DNA of 21,821 nt from assembly GCA_934501475.1 (NCBI GenBank), contig CAKSUL010000032.1, forward strand, positions 1-21,821, read 5' to 3'. Shown in pieces: positions 1 through 6,481 of this stretch. The notes under the pieces are model-generated. The model was not told the DNA's origin and did not search any database. It worked only from the letters and a program-made list of their open reading frames with translations. The translations under genes were made by a program, and so were the position numbers. The number at the start of each line of letters is the position of its first letter. Within the stretch, counting starts at the first letter, position 1. Source of the stretch: an uncultured Roseovarius sp. Its GTDB lineage: Bacteria > Pseudomonadota > Alphaproteobacteria > Rhodobacterales > Rhodobacteraceae.

Positions 1-541
1 CGGTGTCGCTGTCGCCAAAGCTGACAAAGACCAAGGGCTTGTCACTTTCGACCTTCAGCAGGGCGATGTCGGTCTTGGGGTCGGTGCCGATGACCTTGGC
101 GGGCAATTCTCCGCCCTCGTAGAATTCGATGATGATCTCATCGGCGGCCTCGATCACATGGTTGTTGGTGACGATATAGCCGTCCTCGGAAATCACGAAT
201 CCCGATCCCAGTGCCGATGTGCGGCGCGGGCGATCACCCTGACCGCCGCGATCCCGGAACTCGCGAAAGAAATCCTCGAACGGCGACCCTTCGGGCACCA
301 TCGGCGAGGGCCCGGTGCCGGCGGCCACCATGGTCGAGGTGGTGATGTTGACGACCGCCGGACTGACCTTCTGGGCCAGATCGGCAAAGCTTTCGGGACG
401 GGCCTGGGCGCTCATGGCCTGCGCCAGCATCAGCGCCAGCGTGAAAACCGTCAGCCAGAGCGCACGCAACGCGCGCAGGTGGGTTGGCCCGTCCGATGAT
501 TGTGTTGCTGCATATGTCGCAGTCACGTTAGGAAGTCTCAC
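1..541 (-). CDS. Do/DegP (HtrA)-family periplasmic serine endoprotease, N-terminal part only
   Basis: ATP-independent protease/chaperone that degrades or refolds damaged envelope proteins. About 180 residues are visible; the C-terminal side, with the catalytic Ser and PDZ domains, lies beyond base 1. I read a GTG start at 541 because AAGGAG sits 8 nt upstream; a later in-frame GTG (526) lacks such a site. Residues about 25-47 form a signal peptide (hydrophobic core TVFTLALMLA, AQA-type cleavage). The mature part begins with the typical SFADLAQKVSPAVVNI segment. The catalytic His is seen in TNNHVIEAADE (about H128) and the catalytic Asp in DPKTDIALLKV (about D158), with the usual GSGFVISEDGYIVTNNHV stretch between. 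It follows hflK-hflC-DUF2065 on the same strand, a common alphaproteobacterial arrangement that points to membrane/envelope quality control. The family is certain. The choice between DegP, DegQ and DegS-like subtypes cannot be made here. Confidence 0.95.
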   Translation of the reverse strand, partial: MRLPNVTATYAATQSSDGPTHLRALRALWLTVFTLALMLAQAMSAQARPESFADLAQKVSPAVVNITTSTMVAAGTGPSPMVPEGSPFEDFFREFRDRGGQGDRPRRTSALGSGFVISEDGYIVTNNHVIEAADEIIIEFYEGGELPAKVIGTDPKTDIALLKVESDKPLVFVSFGDSDT

Positions 542-573
542 TCCCGTTACTCCTTCGGTTTGGTTGCCTGAAT

Positions 574-598
574 AGGCGGTCGGCGCGGCCGACAGCCT
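574..598 (-). other. Hairpin in the leader of the Do-type protease gene
   Basis: Perfect inverted repeat GTCGGC-GCG-GCCGAC (579-593), extended by AGGC/GCCT across one mismatch, giving an approximately 11-bp stem with a 3-nt loop. It lies in the 177-bp gap between the DUF2065 gene and the protease start at 541, with no T-run after it in the direction of transcription. It could be an attenuator, an RNA-stability element or a weak terminator of the hfl transcript. The sequence shows the structure; the role is inference. Confidence 0.5.
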
Positions 599-618
599 CG
601 TGTGAGGGTCATGTAGGC

Positions 619-647
619 ATAGAATGCCGCATCACAAAAGAACGCAA
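619..647 (-). promoter_or_regulatory. Possible promoter for the Do-type protease gene
   Basis: On the minus strand, TTGCGT (647-642) is followed after 17 nt by TTCTAT (624-619). This is a sigma70-like layout with a weak -10. It would start transcription near 612 and place the 574-598 hairpin in the leader. A small palindrome, GGCAT-AGA-ATGCC (616-628), overlaps the -10. No clear heat-shock (RpoH) or ECF-type box was seen. Confidence 0.25.
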
Positions 648-718
648 CAGCCTGTCACGTCACCGTGAAGCGGGGTGAAACCCGGTGATGCGCCCGCGCG
701 GCGATCCCTGGATGGCGT

Positions 719-916
719 TCAGGCCCCCAGCGCCTTGCCGATCCATAGCAAGATCAGGCCCACGACGACCGCCAGCAGCCCCATCATGCGCCGCGCCTCG
801 ACCGGCATGGCGCGGATCGCGATCAGCATCTGTTCAACCAGCGAAGGGGCCAGCGCATAGACCAGCCCCTCCACAATCAGCACAAGCCCGAGGGCAAGAG
901 CAGCAACGCCGATCAT
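719..916 (-). CDS. DUF2065 family small membrane protein
   Basis: 65-residue protein with two hydrophobic segments (about residues 3-22 and 44-62) separated by a short charged loop, EQMLIAIRAMPVEARR. This size and pattern match the DUF2065 (YjeT-like) family. No biochemical function is established for the family. Its ATG overlaps the hflC stop codon (ATGA, 4-bp overlap), so translation is probably coupled to hflC. That placement, between hflC and a Do protease gene, suggests a role next to the HflKC complex or FtsH in the inner membrane. The role is inferred from context only; the family call is fairly firm. Confidence 0.85.
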   Translation of the reverse strand: MIGVAALALGLVLIVEGLVYALAPSLVEQMLIAIRAMPVEARRMMGLLAVVVGLILLWIGKALGA

Positions 917-1785
917 TCGCTCGGTTTGGCCGTCTTGAAATAATCGAAGAATTCGCTGTCAGGCGACATCACGATGGACGAGTTCTCGCCCTTGAGCGCA
1001 CCGCGATAGGCATTGAGCGAGCGGTAGAATTCAAAGAATTCCATATCCGCCCCGAAGGCTGCGGCAAAGATGCCGTTGCGTTTCGCATCTGCCTCACCAC
1101 GGGTGATCTCGGCCTGTTTCTTGGCATCCGACACGATCTCGACCTGGGTCCGGTCCGCCTGGGCGCGCACGCGCTGTGCGGCCTCGTTACCGCGCGCGAT
1201 TTCGTCAGCCGCCTCGCGTTCACGTTCGGCGCGCATCCGCGCAAAGGTCGCCTCGAGGTTCTGGCGCGGCAGATCGGTGCGTTTGAGGCGCACATCGACG
1301 ATCTCGATTCCCAGTTCCTTGGCGTCCGAGATCGCCACATTCCGAATCCGCAGCATCAGCGCCGCACGATCCGAACTGAGGATGTCGTTGGAGCTGACCG
1401 AACCGAGGATCTCACGCGTGGTTGAGCGCAGGATCGAATCCAGCCGGTTTTCCGCCGCCGGGATACCGCCGACACCAACCGCCTGACGGAACCGCTCGAC
1501 ATCGACGATGCGATAGCGCGCAAAGGCGTCCACGACCAGACGGCGATCGTCCAGCGGCGTCACTTCCAGCGGGTCGACATCGCGGCTGAGGATGCGGTCG
1601 TCATAGCGCACCACCTCCTGGATCAGCGGAACCTTGAAGAAAAGACCCGGGTCTTCCTTGACGTTGATCACCCGGCCGAACTGAAGCACGAGCGCCTTTT
1701 CACGTTCGTCCACGACGAAGACCGACGACAGCGCCGCGATCGCGGCGATCACGGCCACTGGCAAAAGAAATGCAGATTTCCACAT
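913..1785 (-). CDS. hflC: HflC, FtsH-protease modulator (SPFH/prohibitin family)
   Basis: 290-residue partner of HflK. Together they form a large inner-membrane assembly that surrounds and restrains the AAA+ protease FtsH. An N-terminal membrane anchor (about residues 4-23) is followed by VVDEREKALVLQFGRV, the typical opening of an HflC SPFH domain. Next comes a charged helical region rich in Arg, Glu and Ala (ARMRAEREREAADEIARGNE) and a C-terminal EFFEFYRSL segment typical of HflC. The start is ATG at 1785, one base after the hflK stop, with GAGGGAG just upstream inside hflK, so the two genes are tightly coupled. It also overlaps the DUF2065 gene downstream. Length is normal for alphaproteobacterial HflC, with no damage seen. 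Confidence 0.97.
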   Translation of the reverse strand: MWKSAFLLPVAVIAAIAALSSVFVVDEREKALVLQFGRVINVKEDPGLFFKVPLIQEVVRYDDRILSRDVDPLEVTPLDDRRLVVDAFARYRIVDVERFRQAVGVGGIPAAENRLDSILRSTTREILGSVSSNDILSSDRAALMLRIRNVAISDAKELGIEIVDVRLKRTDLPRQNLEATFARMRAEREREAADEIARGNEAAQRVRAQADRTQVEIVSDAKKQAEITRGEADAKRNGIFAAAFGADMEFFEFYRSLNAYRGALKGENSSIVMSPDSEFFDYFKTAKPSE

Positions 1786-1786
1786 G

Positions 1787-2947
1787 TTACTGTGCTCCCT
1801 CGGTGCTGCGCTTGCGCAATTCGTTCAACGGCAGATAGGGCACGACACCCTGCCCGCCTGCGGCACCCTCATCAAGGATGATCTTGTCCATACCGCCAAG
1901 CACCTCTTCCATCGCCTCGAGGTAAAGCCGCTTGCGCGTCACCTCGGGGGCCTTGGTGTATTCGGTCAGAACGGCGCTGAAGCGGCTGGCCTCACCTGTG
2001 GCCTCGTTGACCACGCGGGCGCGATAGCCTTCGGCCTCTTCCAGGGTCTGCGCCGCCTCACCGCGGGCCGCGGCCAGAACGCGCGCCGCATAGGCATCCG
2101 CCTCTTTCTCAAGGCGATCACGCTGTTGCGCGGCCGCCTGAACGTCGCGGAACGCGTCGATCACCTCGGTCGGCGGGTCGGCCTTGTCAAAGTTGACCCG
2201 CACCACGTTGATTCCGCTGTCATAGCTGTCCATCGTCAGCCGGATCAGATCCTCCAGCCGCGAGGCGATGGCGCCCCGGTCACGGTTCAGGATCGGCGCA
2301 AGGCGCGATTGCGCGATGATTTCACGCATGGCGGATTCACTGACCGCGCGGATCGTCGGGCGCGGATCGCGCAGGTTGAACAGGTATTTCGCCGGATCGT
2401 TGATGTTCCACACGACCTGAAAGTCGATATCGACGATGTTCTCATCGCCCGTCAGCATCAACTCACCGTCCGAGCCGTTCCTGCCGCCGACGCCGATATC
2501 CTCGTTCTGTTCGCGCGTGACCACGATCACCTCGGCAGAAACCACCGGCCAGGGGGCAAAGTTCAGGCCGGGTTCGGTGACGCGGTAGAATTTACCCAGG
2601 AACAGCTCGACCGCCTGCTCTTCCGGCTTGACGGTGTAAAAGCTGCCAAAGGCCCACAGGCCCGCCGCCAGCAAGACCCCCAGACCGACCGTGCCGCGTG
2701 TCAGGGCCGGACCGCCACCGCCGCCCGCGCCGCCGCCGCTGCCATTGGCACCGCCGCCGCCGCCGCGCCCGCCCATCAGGACGCGCAGCTGATCCTGACC
2801 CTTGCGGACCAGTTCATCAATTTCCGACTTGGGTCCGCCGCCCTCGGGGGGGCGCCGCCCTCCTCCGGGGCCACTGCGGTTGCCACCGCCATCGCCGCCT
2901 GAATTGCCTCCGCCGCCGCCCCAGGGGCCGCCAGTTGGTCCAGCCAT
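1787..2947 (-). CDS. hflK: HflK, FtsH-protease modulator (SPFH/prohibitin family)
   Basis: 386 residues from the chosen start. The ATG at 2947 has AGAGGA about 9 nt upstream and gives MAGPTGGPWGGGGG, the usual HflK opening. A further in-frame ATG at 2968 has no Shine-Dalgarno. Residues 1-80 are extremely Gly-rich, with one helical island, SEIDELVRKGQDQLRVLM (41-58). A membrane segment follows at about 84-103, then the SPFH domain starting YTVKPEEQAVELFLGKF. The second half is a coiled Ala/Glu/Arg-rich region (about 255-320), then a Gly-rich tail before KRSTEGAQ. It acts with HflC at the periplasmic face of the inner membrane to control FtsH. It sits 74 bp downstream of gor on the same strand, so read-through or a weak own promoter in that gap are both possible. 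Confidence 0.97.
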   Translation of the reverse strand: MAGPTGGPWGGGGGNSGGDGGGNRSGPGGGRRPPEGGGPKSEIDELVRKGQDQLRVLMGGRGGGGGANGSGGGAGGGGGPALTRGTVGLGVLLAAGLWAFGSFYTVKPEEQAVELFLGKFYRVTEPGLNFAPWPVVSAEVIVVTREQNEDIGVGGRNGSDGELMLTGDENIVDIDFQVVWNINDPAKYLFNLRDPRPTIRAVSESAMREIIAQSRLAPILNRDRGAIASRLEDLIRLTMDSYDSGINVVRVNFDKADPPTEVIDAFRDVQAAAQQRDRLEKEADAYAARVLAAARGEAAQTLEEAEGYRARVVNEATGEASRFSAVLTEYTKAPEVTRKRLYLEAMEEVLGGMDKIILDEGAAGGQGVVPYLPLNELRKRSTEGAQ

Positions 2948-3021
2948 AAATCGTCTTCCTCTTGTCATTGCGCCGCGATTGTCGGGCGTCTGTATCTAAA
3001 CTGTAGGGTTACGCGCGGAAT

Positions 3022-4377
3022 TCAAGCCGTGCGCACGGGTGATCGCATCGTGACCAGTTCTTCGGCCATGGTCGGGTGAACCGCGCAGGTGCGGTCAAAG
3101 TCTTCCTTGGTGGCGCCCATCTTGATCGCAATGCCGACCATCTGGATCATTTCTCCGGCCCCCGGCGCGACGATATGACAGCCCAGAACCTTGCGCGTGG
3201 CCTTTGAGACGATCAGCTTCATCAGCACCCGCGCGCTGCGCCCGGCAAAGCCCTCGCGCATCGGTTTGAACGATGTGCAGTAGATCTCGACGGGCTCGCG
3301 CTCGCGCGCGTCCTCTTCGCTCAGGCCGACCGTACCGATCTCGGGCTGGGTGAAGATCGCCGTGGGGATCAGGTCATGATCCACCGGCGTCGGATTGCCC
3401 TTGAACACCGTCTCGACAAAGGCCATCCCCTCGCGGATCGCGACCGGCGTCAGGTTGACCCGATCGGTCACATCGCCGATCGCATAAACCGACGGCACGC
3501 CGGTCTGGGAATACTCATCAACGACGATCTGAGCGTTGCGGCCCAGTTCGATCCCGGTCCCCTCAAGCCCCAGATCATCGGTATTGGGCACGCGTCCGGT
3601 GGCGAACAGCACCTGATCAAAGCTGGTTTCGCGCCCGTTGGTGGCCTTGACGCGATAGCGGCCATCCTCGGGCGTCATTTCCAGGATGTTGGTGCCCAGA
3701 TGCAGATCAATGCCCGCGGCGATCATTTCCTCCGAGACCAGTCCGCGCGCCTCATCGTCAAAGCCGCGCAGGATCTGCGCGCCGCGATAATATTGCGTGA
3801 CCGCCACGCCCAACCCGTTCAGGATGCAGGCGAATTCACAGGCGATATAGCCGCCGCCGATGATCAGAAGGGATTTCGGCAGCGCATCGAGGTGAAACAG
3901 ATCGTCACTGGTCAGGCCATGCTCGGCGCCGGGCAGATCGGGTTTGACCGGGCGCCCGCCGGCGGCGATCAGGATGTGTTTGGCGGTGAAGCTCTCACCG
4001 GTGGACAGCGTCACGGTATGCGCATCGCTCAGCCGCGCGCGGGCGTCAAAGCTGCGCACGCCGCTGTTTTTCAGAATGCCGCGATAGATATTTTCCAGCC
4101 GGTCCAGCTCGGAATGCAGGCTGGTGCGGAACGCGGTCCAGTCAAAACCACCGGCATGGACGGTCCAGCCATAGGCCTGTGCGTCGGTCATCTGCGCGGG
4201 GTATTCGCTGGCAAACACCATCAGTTTCTTGGGAACGCAGCCGCGGATCACGCAGGTGCCGCCATAACGGTCCTCCTCGGCCAGCGCCACGCGCACGCCC
4301 TCGGCGGCGGCAACGCGCGCCGCGCGCACCCCGCCCGAGCCGCCGCCAATCACGAAAAGATCGAAATCAAATGTCAT
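3022..4377 (-). CDS. gor: Glutathione-disulfide reductase (NADPH)
   Basis: 451-residue FAD enzyme that reduces GSSG to GSH. The start is ATG at 4377 (MTFDFDLFVIGGGSGG). An in-frame GTG at 4404 would add nine residues that do not fit the family. FAD-binding GGGSGG is at about residues 11-16, and the redox-active disulfide is C42/C47 in GGTCVIRGCVPKK. The second Rossmann motif, GGGYIACEFA, is followed by YYRG...ILRG. Those two Arg residues are the ones that bind the 2'-phosphate of NADPH in glutathione reductases, arguing against an NADH lipoamide dehydrogenase. The catalytic H-P-T-M-A-E-E motif (H434, E439) is near the C-terminus. It is 36 bp downstream of rpiA and probably cotranscribed: pentose phosphate flux supplies NADPH, Gor spends it. 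Confidence 0.96.
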   Translation of the reverse strand: MTFDFDLFVIGGGSGGVRAARVAAAEGVRVALAEEDRYGGTCVIRGCVPKKLMVFASEYPAQMTDAQAYGWTVHAGGFDWTAFRTSLHSELDRLENIYRGILKNSGVRSFDARARLSDAHTVTLSTGESFTAKHILIAAGGRPVKPDLPGAEHGLTSDDLFHLDALPKSLLIIGGGYIACEFACILNGLGVAVTQYYRGAQILRGFDDEARGLVSEEMIAAGIDLHLGTNILEMTPEDGRYRVKATNGRETSFDQVLFATGRVPNTDDLGLEGTGIELGRNAQIVVDEYSQTGVPSVYAIGDVTDRVNLTPVAIREGMAFVETVFKGNPTPVDHDLIPTAIFTQPEIGTVGLSEEDAREREPVEIYCTSFKPMREGFAGRSARVLMKLIVSKATRKVLGCHIVAPGAGEMIQMVGIAIKMGATKEDFDRTCAVHPTMAEELVTMRSPVRTA

Positions 4378-4413
4378 ACCAGCCCCCGGCACGCTGCCCC
4401 GCACAAGACCGCA

Positions 4414-5202
4414 TCAATCCATCATGTCCGAAAACAGATTGTCGCTTTCGACGAAATCCAGACGGTCCGTCTGCACCGTGCCCTCGTTGATGTCGCGCAG
4501 TTCCACCCGCCCGTCACCATAGCCGATCACCACCACATCGCAGATGTCCACGAACAGGCCGTTCTCAACCACGCCCGGCACCTGATTGAGAACCATCGAC
4601 AATTGCCGCGCATTTCCGATCCGTCCCAGATGCAGGTCCAGAATGTGATTGCCCTCATCGGTGATATAGGGGCGGTCATTGTTCATGCGCAGCGTGACAT
4701 CGCGCCCCAGCACATCGACCGAGATCAGCATTTCCTCGACCAGCGCCTTGGTGGTCTGCCAGCCAAAGGGAATCACCTCGATCGGCAGCGGAAAGGCCCC
4801 GAGGCATTCGACCTCCTTGGCGGCGTCGGCGATCACGATCATCTGGTCGCTGGCGGTGGCGACGATCTTTTCCTGCAACAGCGCACCGCCCCCGCCCTTG
4901 ATCAGGTTCAACTCACCATCGAATTCATCCGCGCCGTCAATCGTCAGGTCCAGCCATTTGGCCTCATCCAGGCTGATCACCTCGATCCCCACCTCGCGCG
5001 CCAGTTCGGCGGTGCGCGTCGATGTCGGCACGCCCTTGATCTTCAGCCCGTCCTCGCGGACCAACTCGCCGATGCAGCGCACCATCCAGGCGGCGGTGCT
5101 GCCGGTGCCCAGCCCGACACGCATCCCATCCTCGACATAATCTACCGCGCGTTTGGCGGCGACGAATTTGGCCTTGTCAATCGGTGACAATTCTCCGGTC
5201 AT
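4414..5202 (-). CDS. rpiA: Ribose-5-phosphate isomerase A
   Basis: 262-residue cytosolic enzyme that interconverts ribose 5-phosphate and ribulose 5-phosphate in the non-oxidative pentose phosphate pathway. The phosphate-binding loop GLGTGSTAAW is at about residues 30-39. The catalytic set appears as DGADEFD (D89, D92) and KGGGGALLQEK (K102, E111), each exactly eight positions later than in the E. coli enzyme. The start at ATG 5202 has GGGGAG 8 nt upstream. The C-terminus is somewhat longer than in E. coli RpiA, ending in an acidic DLRDINEGTVQTDRLDF segment common in alphaproteobacterial homologues. It lies immediately upstream of gor on the same strand. Confidence 0.96.
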   Translation of the reverse strand: MTGELSPIDKAKFVAAKRAVDYVEDGMRVGLGTGSTAAWMVRCIGELVREDGLKIKGVPTSTRTAELAREVGIEVISLDEAKWLDLTIDGADEFDGELNLIKGGGGALLQEKIVATASDQMIVIADAAKEVECLGAFPLPIEVIPFGWQTTKALVEEMLISVDVLGRDVTLRMNNDRPYITDEGNHILDLHLGRIGNARQLSMVLNQVPGVVENGLFVDICDVVVIGYGDGRVELRDINEGTVQTDRLDFVESDNLFSDMMD

Positions 5203-5229
5203 GGCGGCGACTCCCCAGTGTTTCGCTAG

Positions 5230-5235
5230 GTTATA
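5230..5235 (-). promoter_or_regulatory. Probable -10 box of the rpiA-gor promoter
   Basis: TATAAC on the minus strand matches the TATAAT consensus at five of six positions and lies about 27 nt before the rpiA ATG, leaving a short leader that includes the ribosome site. No good -35 is found 16-18 nt upstream (TCGCAC or neighbours), so it may be weak or activator-dependent. Confidence 0.4.
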
Positions 5236-5271
5236 GGAGAGATGGCGCCAAGGTGCGAGGGTGAATTGCGA

Positions 5272-5439
5272 TCAGGGACTGCCGCGACAGGCCACAGCAT
5301 CGCGTGCCTTGCATCCGATCGCCGGCATATGGGCCACGCGCCATCGCGCAGGGCCGTGATCCTGGCCCATCTGCACAAGCGCGCAGCGCAGCAGCATCAG
5401 GGCCAATGTCATCAGGGCCAATGTCATCACGGTAAACAT
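5272..5439 (-). CDS. Possible small membrane protein, function unknown
   Basis: 55-residue ORF, ATG at 5439 to TGA at 5272. I list it because GGAGGT (5453-5448) lies exactly 8 nt before the ATG, one of the best ribosome-binding sites in the window. The first 22 residues are hydrophobic (MFTVMTLALMTLALMLLRCALV), looking like one membrane segment. The rest is polar and basic with three Cys in total. The hydrophobic part contains a direct repeat of MTLAL encoded by a perfect 15-bp DNA duplication. It would be read toward rpiA with a 69-bp gap, and divergently from the glutathione S-transferase gene. I do not recognise the family. It may be a lineage-specific small protein or a non-coding stretch with a chance signal. 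Confidence 0.45.
   Translation of the reverse strand: MFTVMTLALMTLALMLLRCALVQMGQDHGPARWRVAHMPAIGCKARDAVACRGSP
5396..5425. repeat. Perfect 15-bp tandem duplication
   Basis: ATCAGGGCCAATGTC occurs twice head to tail, followed by a partial third copy (ATCA). It lies within the small ORF on the minus strand and keeps frame, duplicating five residues of the hydrophobic segment. Confidence 0.9.
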
Positions 5440-5599
5440 CCTTGACCACCTCCAGTCTCGCCGCGGGCCGTGTCGCCCACATCTGCGACCCTTGCACGAT
5501 GCGGGTAAAGACGGAGTAAACACCGAACGCCGCAACCGATCTTTCCCGGATGTCGGTTTTTTGCCAGCAATCCGGGGCAATCCGCGCTATGCATGGGGC

Positions 5600-6304
5600 A
5601 TGACCACCGCATACCGCCTGCATTACGCCCCCGACAACGCGTCGCTGATCATCCGCCTTGCGCTTGAGGATCTGGGCATAGCCTATCACACCGCCCTGAT
5701 CGACCGCACGCAGCGCGCGCAGGATGCCCCCGCCTATCGCCAGATCAATCCCAACGGCCTCATCCCGGCGCTGGAAACGCCCGAAGGCCCGATTTTCGAG
5801 ACCGGCGCCATCCTGTTGTGGCTGGCGGACCGCCATCCCGGCCCGCTGGCCCCGGCCATGGAGGATGCGACGCGCGGCGAGTTCCTCAAATGGTTGTTTT
5901 TCCTCTCGAACACCCTGCATCCGGCGCTACGGATGCGGTTTTACCCCGAGAAATACATCGGCGCCGATCCGGCCATGCAGATCCAGTTGCGCCGCCATAT
6001 CAACGGGGAAATCGCCCGTCACCTCGAGATACTTGAGATCGCCGCCGCGCAATCGCCTGCATTTCCCGATGCCGCACCCAACGCGATCTGTTTCTACCTG
6101 GCTTGCCTGCTGCGCTGGCACGCCCTCTATCCGATCGACGATCCCTCGGGCTTTTCGCTGGACGCATTGCCCCATCTGCATGCCATCTGCGCCGGGGTCG
6201 AGCGCACGCAAGCCGCGCAGATCGCCGCGATCGCCGAGGGGCTGGGGCCCACGCCCTTTACCGCGCCGCGCTACGCCGATCCGCCCTTGGGCAGCGCCAC
6301 ATAG
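5600..6304 (+). CDS. Glutathione S-transferase family protein
   Basis: 234 residues from the ATG at 5600. The open frame extends upstream to 5492, but only this start gives a canonical N-terminus, MTTAYRLHYAPDNASLIIRL. The N-terminal thioredoxin-like domain (about 1-78) contains NPNGLIPAL (50-58), with the cis-Pro that contacts glutathione, and ETGAILLWLAD (67-77), the usual glutathione gamma-glutamyl-binding turn. An all-helical C-terminal domain (about 88-210) follows. Ser15 near the first helix is a candidate for the thiol-activating residue. No strong Shine-Dalgarno is visible (only GGGG close to the ATG). It is transcribed divergently from the rpiA/gor side, so it shares a regulatory region of about 160 bp. 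Substrate and subclass cannot be told. The family call is firm. Confidence 0.9.
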   Translation: MTTAYRLHYAPDNASLIIRLALEDLGIAYHTALIDRTQRAQDAPAYRQINPNGLIPALETPEGPIFETGAILLWLADRHPGPLAPAMEDATRGEFLKWLFFLSNTLHPALRMRFYPEKYIGADPAMQIQLRRHINGEIARHLEILEIAAAQSPAFPDAAPNAICFYLACLLRWHALYPIDDPSGFSLDALPHLHAICAGVERTQAAQIAAIAEGLGPTPFTAPRYADPPLGSAT

Positions 6305-6328
6305 GGCGCGCCCGCACGGCGTCTTGCG

Positions 6329-6351
6329 TTTCAGGCCCATTGCGCCTGAAA
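6329..6351. terminator. Perfect 8-bp hairpin after the GST gene (possible terminator)
   Basis: TTTCAGGC-CCATTGC-GCCTGAAA forms a perfect 8-bp stem with a 7-nt loop, 25 nt after the GST stop. There is no U-tract on either side (AATATCC follows), so it may be a weak or Rho-assisted terminator, or an RNA 3'-end stabiliser. Confidence 0.4.
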
Positions 6352-6481
6352 ATATCCGCCAGCGCGATCAAAACCGCGCTATCCGGCACCGCCGTTGCGC
6401 CATCCCGATTGTAACACGCCCAAAAATCGCCCAAGCTGTGGGCGTTCGCATTTCCGTAACCTCAACCTGCTAGGACCAAAG

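Noticed and set aside
1784..2902. 372-residue plus-strand open frame opposite hflK
   Set aside because: Shadow frame. HflK on the minus strand has membrane anchor and SPFH features and is coupled to hflC.
2700..2960. Simple-sequence GGC/GCC tracts suggesting a repeat array
   Set aside because: They encode the Gly-rich N-terminus and linker that are normal for HflK. There is no regular unit or spacer pattern.
3376..5187. 603-residue plus-strand open frame opposite gor and rpiA
   Set aside because: Both genes opposite are unmistakable, with catalytic motifs and ribosome sites. The antisense frame is a by-product of GC-rich third positions and has no recognisable domain.
5242..5445. 67-residue plus-strand ORF starting MAPRCEG, opposite the small ORF
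   Set aside because: AGGAG is only about 2 nt from the ATG, too close, and the product is low-complexity His/Gln-rich. The minus-strand ORF in the same place has the better ribosome site.
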